From DATBIO01 sp036556965 (GTDB taxonomy: Bacteria > Acidobacteriota > Vicinamibacteria > Fen-336), in assembly GCA_036556965.1 (NCBI GenBank), contig DATBIO010000138.1, forward strand, positions 1-37,247: a DNA stretch of 37,247 nucleotides, written 5' to 3'. The translations under genes and the position numbers were made by a program. The stretch's first letter is position 1; each line of letters starts with the position of its first letter. Positions 30,435-37,247 of this stretch are shown piece by piece. The notes beneath the pieces were generated by a model, which searched no databases, was not told where the DNA came from, and saw only the letters and a list, made by a program, of their open reading frames with translations.

Positions 30435-33074
30435 GTGGCCGCACGCGCGACGGTACGCAAAGGAGACGAGCCCATCCTTCCCCGAGACCCCGGGATCCGG
30501 CGCGCCGGCCTTCTCCTGGCCGCGGGCCTCCTCCTCGGCGCGGGCGCGGCCCACGCCGCCGAAGCGCCGGCCCCCAGCCCGAGCCCCCCCGTCCACAGCG
30601 TGGTGGCCGGGCGGCCGGAGTACCACCGGTCCGGCTATTTCAAGTGGCACTTCGGCGAGGGCCACCGGAAGCTCTGGACGACGCCGTTCGAGGTGCCCGC
30701 GCTCGACCTCCGCGCCTACGGCGGAGGCCTCGCCCCCGTGCGCCAGGTGGGCTCCCTGCAGAGCATCGGCCTCGCCCTGAAGGGGGCGGACGGCAAGAGC
30801 TACACCTTCCGCGCCCTCGACAAGGACCCCACGCGCATCCTGCCTGCCGAATGGAGGGACTCGTTCCCCGCCGAGATCTTCCAGGACCAGACGACGGCCA
30901 GCCACCCCGGCGTGGCCTTCGTGGTGCCGGCCCTGGCGGAGGCGGCGGGCGTCGCCCACACCGAGCCCAGGGTGGTCTTCATGCCGGACGACGAGGCGCT
31001 CGGCGCCTTCCGCGCGACGTTCGGCGGCAAGCCGGGCACCATCGACGAGTACCCGACGGCCGGGTTCCAGGGCGCGCTGGAGATCATCTCCACCGACGAG
31101 CTGTGGAAGCGCTGGCGGGCGGGCGAGGGCTGGGTGGATACGGAGGCCCTGCTCCAGGCGCGGCTCTTCGACCTGTTCCTCGGCGACTGGGACCGCCACG
31201 TGGGCCAGTGGCGCTGGATGCGCCTGCCGGGGCGCGAGGGCCTGGTGGCGCTCCCCGAGGACCGGGACCAGGCCTTCTCCGACTACTCCGGCGTCATGCT
31301 GAGCCTGGCCCGCAGCGCCGTCCCCAAGCTCCTCGCCTGGCGCGACGACTACGACAACCTGGACGGCCTCGTGCTCCAGGGCCGGGAGGTGGACGACTGG
31401 CTGCTCACCGGCGTGGAGCGCGCGGCCTTCCAAGTGACGGCCCGCCGTCTCCAGGAGCGGCTGACCGACGCCGTCATCGAGGCGGCGGTGCGGCGCATGC
31501 CGCCGGCGTGGTTCGCCGTCTCCGGGGAGCGCCTCGTCCGCGACCTGCGCGCGCGGCGCGACCTCCTGCCGCAGGCGGCGGACGGCTTCTACGAGCGGCT
31601 GGCGAGGTGGGTGGACGTGCAGGGCACCGACGGCGACGACCTCGCGCGGCTCGAGCGCCAGGCGGACGGCGGCGCGCTGCTGGAGCTGTCGCGGGCGGAG
31701 GAGGCGGGCGCGGCCCCCCGCGTCTACTTCCGCCGGCGCTTCCTTCCCGGCGAGACCAGGGACGTCCGCATCTACCTCTACGCCGGCGACGACCGCTTCG
31801 TGGCCACGGGGCCGCCGGGAGGCATCGAGGTGCACGTCTCCGGGGGCGCGGGCGCCGACCGCCTGGACGACGCGCAGAGCGGCGGCACGAGCTTCCACGA
31901 CGTGGCCGAAGGCGAAGTGGCCCGCGGCCGCGGCACCTCGGTGTCCACGCGGGAGTGGACGCGCGTCCCCCACAAGAAAGAGACGCCGTGGATGGACAAG
32001 CGGGACTACGGCTCCCTCACGCCCCTGCAGCCCCTGGTGTGGTGGGAGCCCGACCCCGGGGTCGTGCTCTCCTTCGGGGCCAACCACTACCGCTACGGCT
32101 TCCGCAAGCAGCCCTACGCCTCCCTGCAGCGCCTGGCCGTCGAGTTCAAGACCGGGCGCACGGCCTTCGGCGCGAACTACCGCGGCGACTTCCGCTGGGC
32201 GCGCCCGGGCTTCGGCACCGTCGTGCTGCTCGACGCCGACGGCGCCAAGAACTACAACTTCTACGGCATCGGCAACGAGACCCCCGTGGTCGGCGACGAG
32301 TTCAACGAGGCCGACCAGCAGGCCTTCGAGGGCTTCGTGTCGCTGCTGGCCTGGGAGAACCCGCGGCGCACCTTCGCCTTCGTCCTCGGCCCCGACGTGC
32401 GGTACGCCAGGAACCGGGCCGAGGACGACACCCTGCTGGCCACCACGCGCCCCTACGGCTTCGGGGACTTCGGGCAGGCGGGAGCGGGGTTCAAGATGGA
32501 GCTCAAGACGCGGGGCCGCGGCCTCGTCGGCATGGGCGCCGCCCAGGCCGGCCTCGTCCCCGAGTCGCGCCGCCGCTACACGGGCCTGGAGGCAGAGGTG
32601 GAGGGCCGCGTGTACCCGGCGGGCTGGGACGTGGCGGACACCTTCGGGACGCTCGCGGGCCATCTCACCGGCTACTGGCAGCCGGCGTCCCGGCTCACCC
32701 TGGGCGGGCGCGTGGGCGGGCAGCAGGTGTGGGGCACGGCGCCCTGGCACGAGTCCGCCTTCCTCGGCGGCAGCGACACCGTGCGCGGCTACGACCGCAA
32801 CCGCTTCGCGGGCGACGCCGCCGCCTGGTTCAACGCCCAGGTCATGGTCGACGTCTTCGACCTCAACCTCGTCCTGCCCCTGCGCGTGGGGCTGCTGGGC
32901 CTGGCCGACACGGGGCGGGTATGGGCCGACGCCGAATCCTCCGACACGTGGCACTCGTCGGTGGGCGGCGGCCTCTACCTGCGCCTGCTCACCAGCGACC
33001 TCGTCGTGCACGGCCTGCTGGCGCACGGCGACGAGGGGACCCGGGTCTACGTGAACATCGGCTTCGGGCTCTAG
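30435..33074 (+). CDS. BamA-like outer-membrane barrel with N-terminal kinase-like (HipA-type) domain
   Basis: About 879 aa from GTG 30435. A signal sequence (AGLLLAAGLLLGAGAAHA) is followed by a domain that in Bacteroidetes and others occurs between a metallophosphoesterase and a BamA barrel: WTTPFEVPALDLRAYGGG, KSYTFRALDKDPTRILP, HPGVAFVVPALAEAAGVAHT. It carries a HipA-like catalytic loop, G-D251-W-D253-R254-H255, and a metal-loop phrase LPEDRDQAF (D276, D278). From about residue 530 to the end it is a BamA/surface-antigen barrel (FRKQPYASLQRLAVEFKT, FLGGSDTVRGYDRNRF, ending YVNIGFGL). A GTG with GGGAGG is weakly placed. An ATC at 30474 with AAAGGAG eight bases upstream would give an ideal signal peptide and may be the true start. 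Confidence 0.88.
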   Translation: MAARATVRKGDEPILPRDPGIRRAGLLLAAGLLLGAGAAHAAEAPAPSPSPPVHSVVAGRPEYHRSGYFKWHFGEGHRKLWTTPFEVPALDLRAYGGGLAPVRQVGSLQSIGLALKGADGKSYTFRALDKDPTRILPAEWRDSFPAEIFQDQTTASHPGVAFVVPALAEAAGVAHTEPRVVFMPDDEALGAFRATFGGKPGTIDEYPTAGFQGALEIISTDELWKRWRAGEGWVDTEALLQARLFDLFLGDWDRHVGQWRWMRLPGREGLVALPEDRDQAFSDYSGVMLSLARSAVPKLLAWRDDYDNLDGLVLQGREVDDWLLTGVERAAFQVTARRLQERLTDAVIEAAVRRMPPAWFAVSGERLVRDLRARRDLLPQAADGFYERLARWVDVQGTDGDDLARLERQADGGALLELSRAEEAGAAPRVYFRRRFLPGETRDVRIYLYAGDDRFVATGPPGGIEVHVSGGAGADRLDDAQSGGTSFHDVAEGEVARGRGTSVSTREWTRVPHKKETPWMDKRDYGSLTPLQPLVWWEPDPGVVLSFGANHYRYGFRKQPYASLQRLAVEFKTGRTAFGANYRGDFRWARPGFGTVVLLDADGAKNYNFYGIGNETPVVGDEFNEADQQAFEGFVSLLAWENPRRTFAFVLGPDVRYARNRAEDDTLLATTRPYGFGDFGQAGAGFKMELKTRGRGLVGMGAAQAGLVPESRRRYTGLEAEVEGRVYPAGWDVADTFGTLAGHLTGYWQPASRLTLGGRVGGQQVWGTAPWHESAFLGGSDTVRGYDRNRFAGDAAAWFNAQVMVDVFDLNLVLPLRVGLLGLADTGRVWADAESSDTWHSSVGGGLYLRLLTSDLVVHGLLAHGDEGTRVYVNIGFGL

Positions 33075-33077
33075 AGG

Positions 33078-33127
33078 GGGACGCGGGCCAGGAGCGCGCC
33101 CCCGCGGGGCCCGCCTCCCGGTTTTTT
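33078..33127 (+). terminator. Intrinsic terminator after the BamA-like gene
   Basis: GCGGGCC (33083-33089) pairs with GGCCCGC (33108-33114), extended by GGGA/TCCC across one C-C mismatch (33078-33081 with 33116-33119). The stem is followed by GG and six T (33122-33127). It separates the BamA-like gene from the propeller gene. Confidence 0.75.
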
Positions 33128-33219
33128 CGACAGGCCGTTGACGCGCCCGCGCCGCGGTCGGACGCTCGAAGAGAGCCCTCTCCCCGGGAGTCTCGATGGC
33201 GACTTGACCGGAGGTGACC

Positions 33220-34749
33220 GTGCAGTACGACCGGCGCGGGCTCGCGCCCGTCCTCTTGATCCTCGTCTCCGCCCTGGCCCCGGCGGGCTGCCAGTTCTCC
33301 ATGAAGGGGCTGGACCAGGCCCAGCTCTACGGGGCCGAATCGCATCCCGCTCCCCAGATCGCGGTGCCCGAGGGGTTCCGCGCCGTGCGCATCGTGCAGG
33401 GCCTCGACTACCCCAGCGCCATCGCCTTCGACGACTCGGGCCGCCTCTACGTCCTGGAGTCGCACACCGTGCCCGTGCCCCTCACCCAGAGGCGGATCCT
33501 CAAGGTCGTGGGCGAGCACCTCGAGGAGGTGAAGCTGGAGGGCGCGGCCGCGCCCACCGGCGAGATCGCCGTCGGCCTCACCTTCCACGAGGGCTGGCTC
33601 TACTTCTCGCACGAGGAGAAGGACGGCACCTTCGGCATCAGCCGCGTGCGGCCGGCGGGCGGGCCTGTGGAGGCCGTCCTGCGCGGGCTGCCCACCCACG
33701 GCGACCACGACGTGAACTACCTCGTCTTCGACCGCCAGGGCACGCTCTACTTCGGCCTCGGCAGCGTCACCAACTCCGGCGTGGTGTCGTCCCACGACCC
33801 CGTGAACGCCAAGTGGCTCAAGGCCCACGGGCAGGCGCGGGAGATCCCCTGCCGTGACATCGTCCTCACCGGGCAGACCTTCACCGAGCCCAACGCCCTC
33901 ACCTCCGACGGCGACGACAAGGCGTCCAGCGGCGCCTACCAGCCCTACGGGAAGTCGGGCGCCACGCGCGTGGCGGGGGAAGGTCTCTGCACGGGCGCCA
34001 TCTACGCGCTGCCCCGCGGCGCCACGCGCCCGCGGCTCGTGGCCTGGGGCTTCCGCAACCCGGTGGCCCTCGCCCTGGACGGCGAGGACCGCCTCTACGT
34101 GGGCATGCACGGGGCGGACATCCGCAGCACACGGCCGGTGCGGGACGACCCGGACGCGGTCTACCGCGTCCAGGAGGGCGCGTGGTACGGGTGGCCGGAC
34201 TACTCGGCGGCCCTCATACCCCTCACCGACCCGCGCTACCAGCCGCCCGCCAAGTACTTCGCGGAGGGACACCGCGGCCTCGCCTTCGTGATCGACCACG
34301 CCAAGAGCGGCCTGCGCCTGGCCGACCCCTCGCTGCTGGTGGCGGCCACGAAGCCCCACGCCGCCCTCGGGGGCATGACCTTCGTGCCCGCCCGCGGGCC
34401 CTTCGCGCGCTGGGCGGGCCAGCTCCTGATCTCCGAGATGGGCGACTTCAAGCCCACCACGGACGCGGAGACGGCCGACGACCGGGCCGGGTTCCAGGTG
34501 GAGGCGGTGGACGTGGCGGCGAAGCGCGTCACGGTGTTCGCGCGGAACCGGGGACAGGGCCCGGCGCAGCCCGCCTCGCACCTCGATCTGCAGGAGGCCT
34601 TCGAGAGGCCGGTGGACGTCAAGTTCGGCCCGGACGGCCTCGTCTACGTGCTGGACTTCGGGGTCTTCTCGCCCACCGCGAAGTCGGCCAAGGTCATGCC
34701 CAAGACGGGCAAGGTGTTCCGCATCGAGCCCGCGCGCGCCGCTTCCTGA
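33220..34749 (+). CDS. Lipoprotein propeller of the sorbosone/glucose dehydrogenase-like family
   Basis: A 509-aa protein. GTG 33220 is preferred over GTG 33214 because GGAGGTGA (33210-33217) is a full anti-SD match with ideal spacing to 33220. The N-terminus ends APAGC, a lipobox, so it is a lipoprotein, likely in the outer membrane or periplasmic face. The propeller phrases include VPEGFRAVRIVQGLDYPSAI, GRLYVLESHTVPV, FVPARGPFARWAG and VKFGPDGLVYVLDFGVF. YGWPDY matches the NGWPYC turn of the 28848 protein, so the two propellers are distant relatives. It precedes the TonB-dependent receptor by 19 bases; a role in binding or oxidising what that receptor imports is plausible. Confidence 0.85.
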   Translation: MQYDRRGLAPVLLILVSALAPAGCQFSMKGLDQAQLYGAESHPAPQIAVPEGFRAVRIVQGLDYPSAIAFDDSGRLYVLESHTVPVPLTQRRILKVVGEHLEEVKLEGAAAPTGEIAVGLTFHEGWLYFSHEEKDGTFGISRVRPAGGPVEAVLRGLPTHGDHDVNYLVFDRQGTLYFGLGSVTNSGVVSSHDPVNAKWLKAHGQAREIPCRDIVLTGQTFTEPNALTSDGDDKASSGAYQPYGKSGATRVAGEGLCTGAIYALPRGATRPRLVAWGFRNPVALALDGEDRLYVGMHGADIRSTRPVRDDPDAVYRVQEGAWYGWPDYSAALIPLTDPRYQPPAKYFAEGHRGLAFVIDHAKSGLRLADPSLLVAATKPHAALGGMTFVPARGPFARWAGQLLISEMGDFKPTTDAETADDRAGFQVEAVDVAAKRVTVFARNRGQGPAQPASHLDLQEAFERPVDVKFGPDGLVYVLDFGVFSPTAKSAKVMPKTGKVFRIEPARAAS

Positions 34750-34768
34750 GGGCGAGGCCGCCCCTCGC

Positions 34769-36730
34769 ATGATCGCGCCCGCCTGGCTCCTGCTCCTGGC
34801 GCCGCCTTCGCCCGCGCCGCCGCCGCGCTTCGAGGAGACGGTGGTGGTGACCGCGGACCGTGCTCCGCGCGAGCGCGAGGAGCTGGCGGCCTCGGTGGAC
34901 GTGCTCGGACGCGCGGACGTCGAGGCCCTGCCCGCGGGCAGCGCGGCGGAGCTGCTCGCGCCCGTGGCCGGCATCCAGGTCCGGCTGGCGGCGCAGCCCG
35001 GCCCCCTGCCCATGAGCACGGCGCGCGGCTTCTTCGGCGGAGGCGAAGCGGAGTACGTCCAGCTCCGGGTGGACGGCGCGCCCTTGCTGGAGGTGGAGAG
35101 CGGCGTCGCGGACTGGCACGCCGTGCGCGCGGAGTCGGTGGAGCGCATCGAGGTCCTGCGCGGACCGGGGTCCCCGCTGTACGGCGACGCGACGCTGGCC
35201 GGCGTGGTCCAGGTCTTCACGCGCGCCGCCGCGGCCCCGCGCGGCGGCGAGGTGCTGGCCACCGCCGGCCCCTTCGGGTCCGCCTCCGCCCAGGCGGGCA
35301 TCCGCCGCCTGCCCGGACGGTGGCGCTGGGCCCTCGAGGGGGCGGCGGAGGACGGCCGGGGCTTCCGCGAGCGGTCGTCCCTTCGCCAGGGGACGCTCTC
35401 CGCCCTCGCCTCCCGCGACGTCGCGGGAGGGCCGCTGCGCCTGGTCGCGGCCTGGGAGGACCGCGAGCGCCACGATCCCGGCGTGCTGCCCCTGGACGCG
35501 CCCGACCCGTCCGTCTCCGACGAGGCCTTCCGTCTCGACGGCGAGGACGCGGACAGGCGGCGCGCCTCCCTCTCGTGGGAACGGGCCGCCCCGGACGGCC
35601 GTGTCGCGGCCTCGCTCCAGGGCCTGGCCCGGGGGTCCACCGGCGTCCGCACCCTGCTGCTGGCGGCGGGGCTGCCCGACCGCGCCCACCGCCGGCTGGA
35701 GGCCTCGGCGTGGGGCGCGACCATCGACGTGGAGCGCGGGTTCCGCGTGTTCGCGCGACCGGCGCGGGCCCACGTCGCCCTGGACGCCGGGCGCGACACG
35801 GTGGAGGTGGGCTACCGCGCGGTGGCGGACGACGGCACGGCCGGGGCTCCCCTCTCCGCGGCGGCCGCGCAGAGACGGCGGGCGGCCGTCCTCGTGGCCG
35901 CCGACTCCTGGGTGCACGAGCGTGTGCGCGTGGCCCTGGGCCTCCGCGGCGACGCCATCGACGACGGCGGAGAGACGCAGCGCGCCTGGTCGCCCCAGGC
36001 CTCGGTCAGGGCCCGGCTCACCCAGGGCACGGCCGTCTTCGTGCGCGCGGCGCACGCCTTCAAGGCCCCGACGCTGGACCAGCTCTTCGACCCGCGGCCG
36101 TTCCCCGACTTCGCGGGGGGCAGCTTCACCGTCTCGAACCCCGCGCTCTCGCCGCAGCGCGCGCGGTCGCTGGAGGCCGGCCTCGCCCGCTACGGCCGCC
36201 CGCTCTCCGGGCAGGCCACCGTCTACGCCATGGAGGTGGAGGACGAGATCGACTTCGATCCCGCCACCTTCCGCTACACCAACATCGGGCGCAGCGTGCA
36301 CCGCGGCCTGGAGCTCTCGCTGGAAGGCCCGCGCGCGGCCCGCGTCGTCCCGCGCCTCGCCTACACCCTCACCGAGGTGCGGGCGGTGAAAGGCGCGGGC
36401 CAGCTCAAGAACGTTCCTCGCCACGTGGTCCAGGCCGCCGTGCGCGCGCAGGCGCCGCTCGGCATCTCCGCGGACCTGGCCGCCACCTGGACGAGCCGCC
36501 GCTACCTGGACGACGCCAACACCGTCGCGCTCGGGTCGTACTGGGACGTCAGCGGCCGGCTCCGGCGCGCCTTTGGCCGCGTGGAGGCGCGCCTCGACCT
36601 GCTGAACCTGCTGGACTCCAGGTACGACGAGGTGGGCTACGTGCTGCCCGACCTCGCAGGGGGCGTGGCCGCCTTCGCCCTGCCCGGGTCCCCGCGCGGC
36701 CTCCGCTTCGGGGTGCGCGCCGCCTTCTGA
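34769..36730 (+). CDS. TonB-dependent outer-membrane receptor
   Basis: A 653-aa receptor. After a short signal (WLLLLAPPSP) comes the TonB box EETVVVTA at about residues 22-29. The plug domain follows, with LLAPVAGIQVRL, EYVQLRVDGAPLL and the conserved ERIEVLRGPGSPLYGDATLAGVVQV. The C-terminal barrel has many aromatic-ended strands and the family end LLNLLDSRYDEVGYVLPDLAG, finishing RFGVRAAF. No metal- or siderophore-specific motif is visible. It lies 19 bases after the lipoprotein propeller, so the pair forms an uptake operon whose ligand (sugar, PQQ-related or other) is not shown. Confidence 0.93.
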   Translation: MIAPAWLLLLAPPSPAPPPRFEETVVVTADRAPREREELAASVDVLGRADVEALPAGSAAELLAPVAGIQVRLAAQPGPLPMSTARGFFGGGEAEYVQLRVDGAPLLEVESGVADWHAVRAESVERIEVLRGPGSPLYGDATLAGVVQVFTRAAAAPRGGEVLATAGPFGSASAQAGIRRLPGRWRWALEGAAEDGRGFRERSSLRQGTLSALASRDVAGGPLRLVAAWEDRERHDPGVLPLDAPDPSVSDEAFRLDGEDADRRRASLSWERAAPDGRVAASLQGLARGSTGVRTLLLAAGLPDRAHRRLEASAWGATIDVERGFRVFARPARAHVALDAGRDTVEVGYRAVADDGTAGAPLSAAAAQRRRAAVLVAADSWVHERVRVALGLRGDAIDDGGETQRAWSPQASVRARLTQGTAVFVRAAHAFKAPTLDQLFDPRPFPDFAGGSFTVSNPALSPQRARSLEAGLARYGRPLSGQATVYAMEVEDEIDFDPATFRYTNIGRSVHRGLELSLEGPRAARVVPRLAYTLTEVRAVKGAGQLKNVPRHVVQAAVRAQAPLGISADLAATWTSRRYLDDANTVALGSYWDVSGRLRRAFGRVEARLDLLNLLDSRYDEVGYVLPDLAGGVAAFALPGSPRGLRFGVRAAF

Positions 36731-36767
36731 GGCGGCGCGCCGCGCCCGCCCGCGCGCCATCCTCGCC

Positions 36768-36773
36768 TACAAT
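36768..36773 (+). promoter_or_regulatory. -10 box (TACAAT) before the final gene
   Basis: TACAAT stands out in GC-rich sequence about 35 bases before ATG 36808. No good -35 box is seen 17 bases upstream. Confidence 0.4.
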
Positions 36774-36807
36774 CCGCCGAACCCTCACAGGTGCGAAAGG
36801 CGGCGGC

Positions 36808-37247
36808 ATGGGCGGCCTCGAGCGGCTCCTCCAGGTGCTGTTCGTGCTGGGGATCAACATGGTGCCGCTGGCCGGCGTCCTCGCCGGCGGCTGGTCGCAG
36901 GGCACGGCCCTCGCCCTCTACTGGTGCGAGAACCTGCTCGGGTCGCTGCTGATCGCGGCGCGCATCTCCCTGCACCGGCGCCTGACCCGCAAGCGCGGCC
37001 ACGAGGGCGGCTTCCTGGCCGGGTTCCTGTCCGCCTCCCTGATCTTCACCCTGGCGCACGGCCTCTTCCTCGGGGCCATCCTGTTCTTCGTCCTCCCCCA
37101 GATGGGCGGCGGCCGGCCGGACGCCTCCGAGCTGCTGCGCGGCCTCGTGTTCGTCGTCGCCTTCCAGGTGGCCGCCTTCGCCCACGACGCCTTCCACCTG
37201 CGCGACTGGCCCTTCGCCGCGGTCAAGGACATGACGGACCGCGCGCT
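36808..37247 (+). CDS. DUF6498-like multi-span membrane protein, 3' end outside the window
   Basis: ATG 36808 with GAAAGG upstream opens a frame that runs to the window edge (146 codons seen, no stop). The product is hydrophobic: LLQVLFVLGINMVPLAGVLAGG, ALALYWCENLLGSLLIAARI, SLIFTLAHGLFLGAILFFVL and LVFVVAFQVAAFAHD are four probable membrane helices. The opening FVLGINMVPLAGV and YWCENLLGSLLIAARI are typical of DUF6498 proteins, which have no known function. It is transcribed in the same direction as the receptor gene but has its own -10-like box, so it may be a separate unit. Confidence 0.8.
   Translation, partial: MGGLERLLQVLFVLGINMVPLAGVLAGGWSQGTALALYWCENLLGSLLIAARISLHRRLTRKRGHEGGFLAGFLSASLIFTLAHGLFLGAILFFVLPQMGGGRPDASELLRGLVFVVAFQVAAFAHDAFHLRDWPFAAVKDMTDRA

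Noticed and set aside
28848..33302. Minus-strand frame extending the propeller gene across the BamA-like gene
   Set aside because: The real propeller starts at 30245 with AGGAG. The part beyond is a shadow of the BamA-like gene.
1..37247. Mobile elements, prophage, CRISPR, tRNA or rRNA
   Set aside because: No transposase, integrase, regular repeat array, cloverleaf or rRNA-like sequence was seen. Codon use and GC look uniform, so a recent insertion is not supported.

Overview
This is a very GC-rich (about 70% or more) chromosomal stretch with dense, mostly co-oriented genes. The bacterium is Gram-negative: the window holds a TonB-dependent receptor, a BamA-type barrel, a small outer-membrane barrel, a TolC/RND efflux set, lipoprotein signals and a YcbB-type L,D-transpeptidase. 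The mix (Asp-box propellers, sorbosone-dehydrogenase-like propellers, DUF2780/DUF2092, a divergent RNA polymerase omega-like subunit) would suit Acidobacteriota or another deep high-GC phylum, but I cannot place it from sequence alone. I see no tRNA, rRNA, CRISPR array, transposase or integrase.

Layout. (1) 1-936: the 3' end of a PQQ-type beta-propeller gene. (2) 966-5450: a tight, partly overlapping set that looks like an arsenic/thiol-metalloid resistance module. It has an ArsN1-like acetyltransferase, a 56-aa Cys-rich peptide, a SigZ-type sigma factor, a SnoaL-like protein, a flavin monooxygenase and an MFS exporter. Three of these proteins carry paired cysteines at their C-termini. (3) 5792-7703: two paralogous proteins of unknown function flanking an omega-like subunit, then an RRM RNA-binding protein that appears to start at ATT. 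(4) 15648-7784 on the minus strand: a small protein, an ECF sigma factor fused to an anti-sigma-like zinc finger, then TolC, membrane-fusion protein, RND permease, a DUF2892 membrane protein, a 29-aa membrane peptide and a secreted Cys-rich OB-like protein. (5) 15940-19407: a 1155-aa secreted Asp-box (sortilin/BNR) propeller with a good intrinsic terminator.

(6) 19580-23250: an L,D-transpeptidase, then a three-gene envelope set (DUF2780, glycine zipper, DUF2092). (7) 23335-25470: an unusual fusion of a divergent glutamate-type symporter (SDF family) with a periplasmic amino-acid-binding domain. (8) 25571-27395: an outer-membrane barrel, then an ArsR-SRPBCC pair with a clear promoter and a doubled AACC-N4-GGTT operator. 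(9) 27484-36730: a secreted amidohydrolase, two sorbosone-dehydrogenase-like propellers, a protein joining a kinase-like domain to a BamA-type barrel, and a TonB-dependent receptor. (10) 36808 to the end: the start of a DUF6498-like membrane protein.

The most notable candidates for undescribed biology are the symporter-binding-protein fusion, the kinase-like/BamA protein, the Cys-tailed sigma/flavoprotein/peptide module, and the paralog-omega-RRM cluster.
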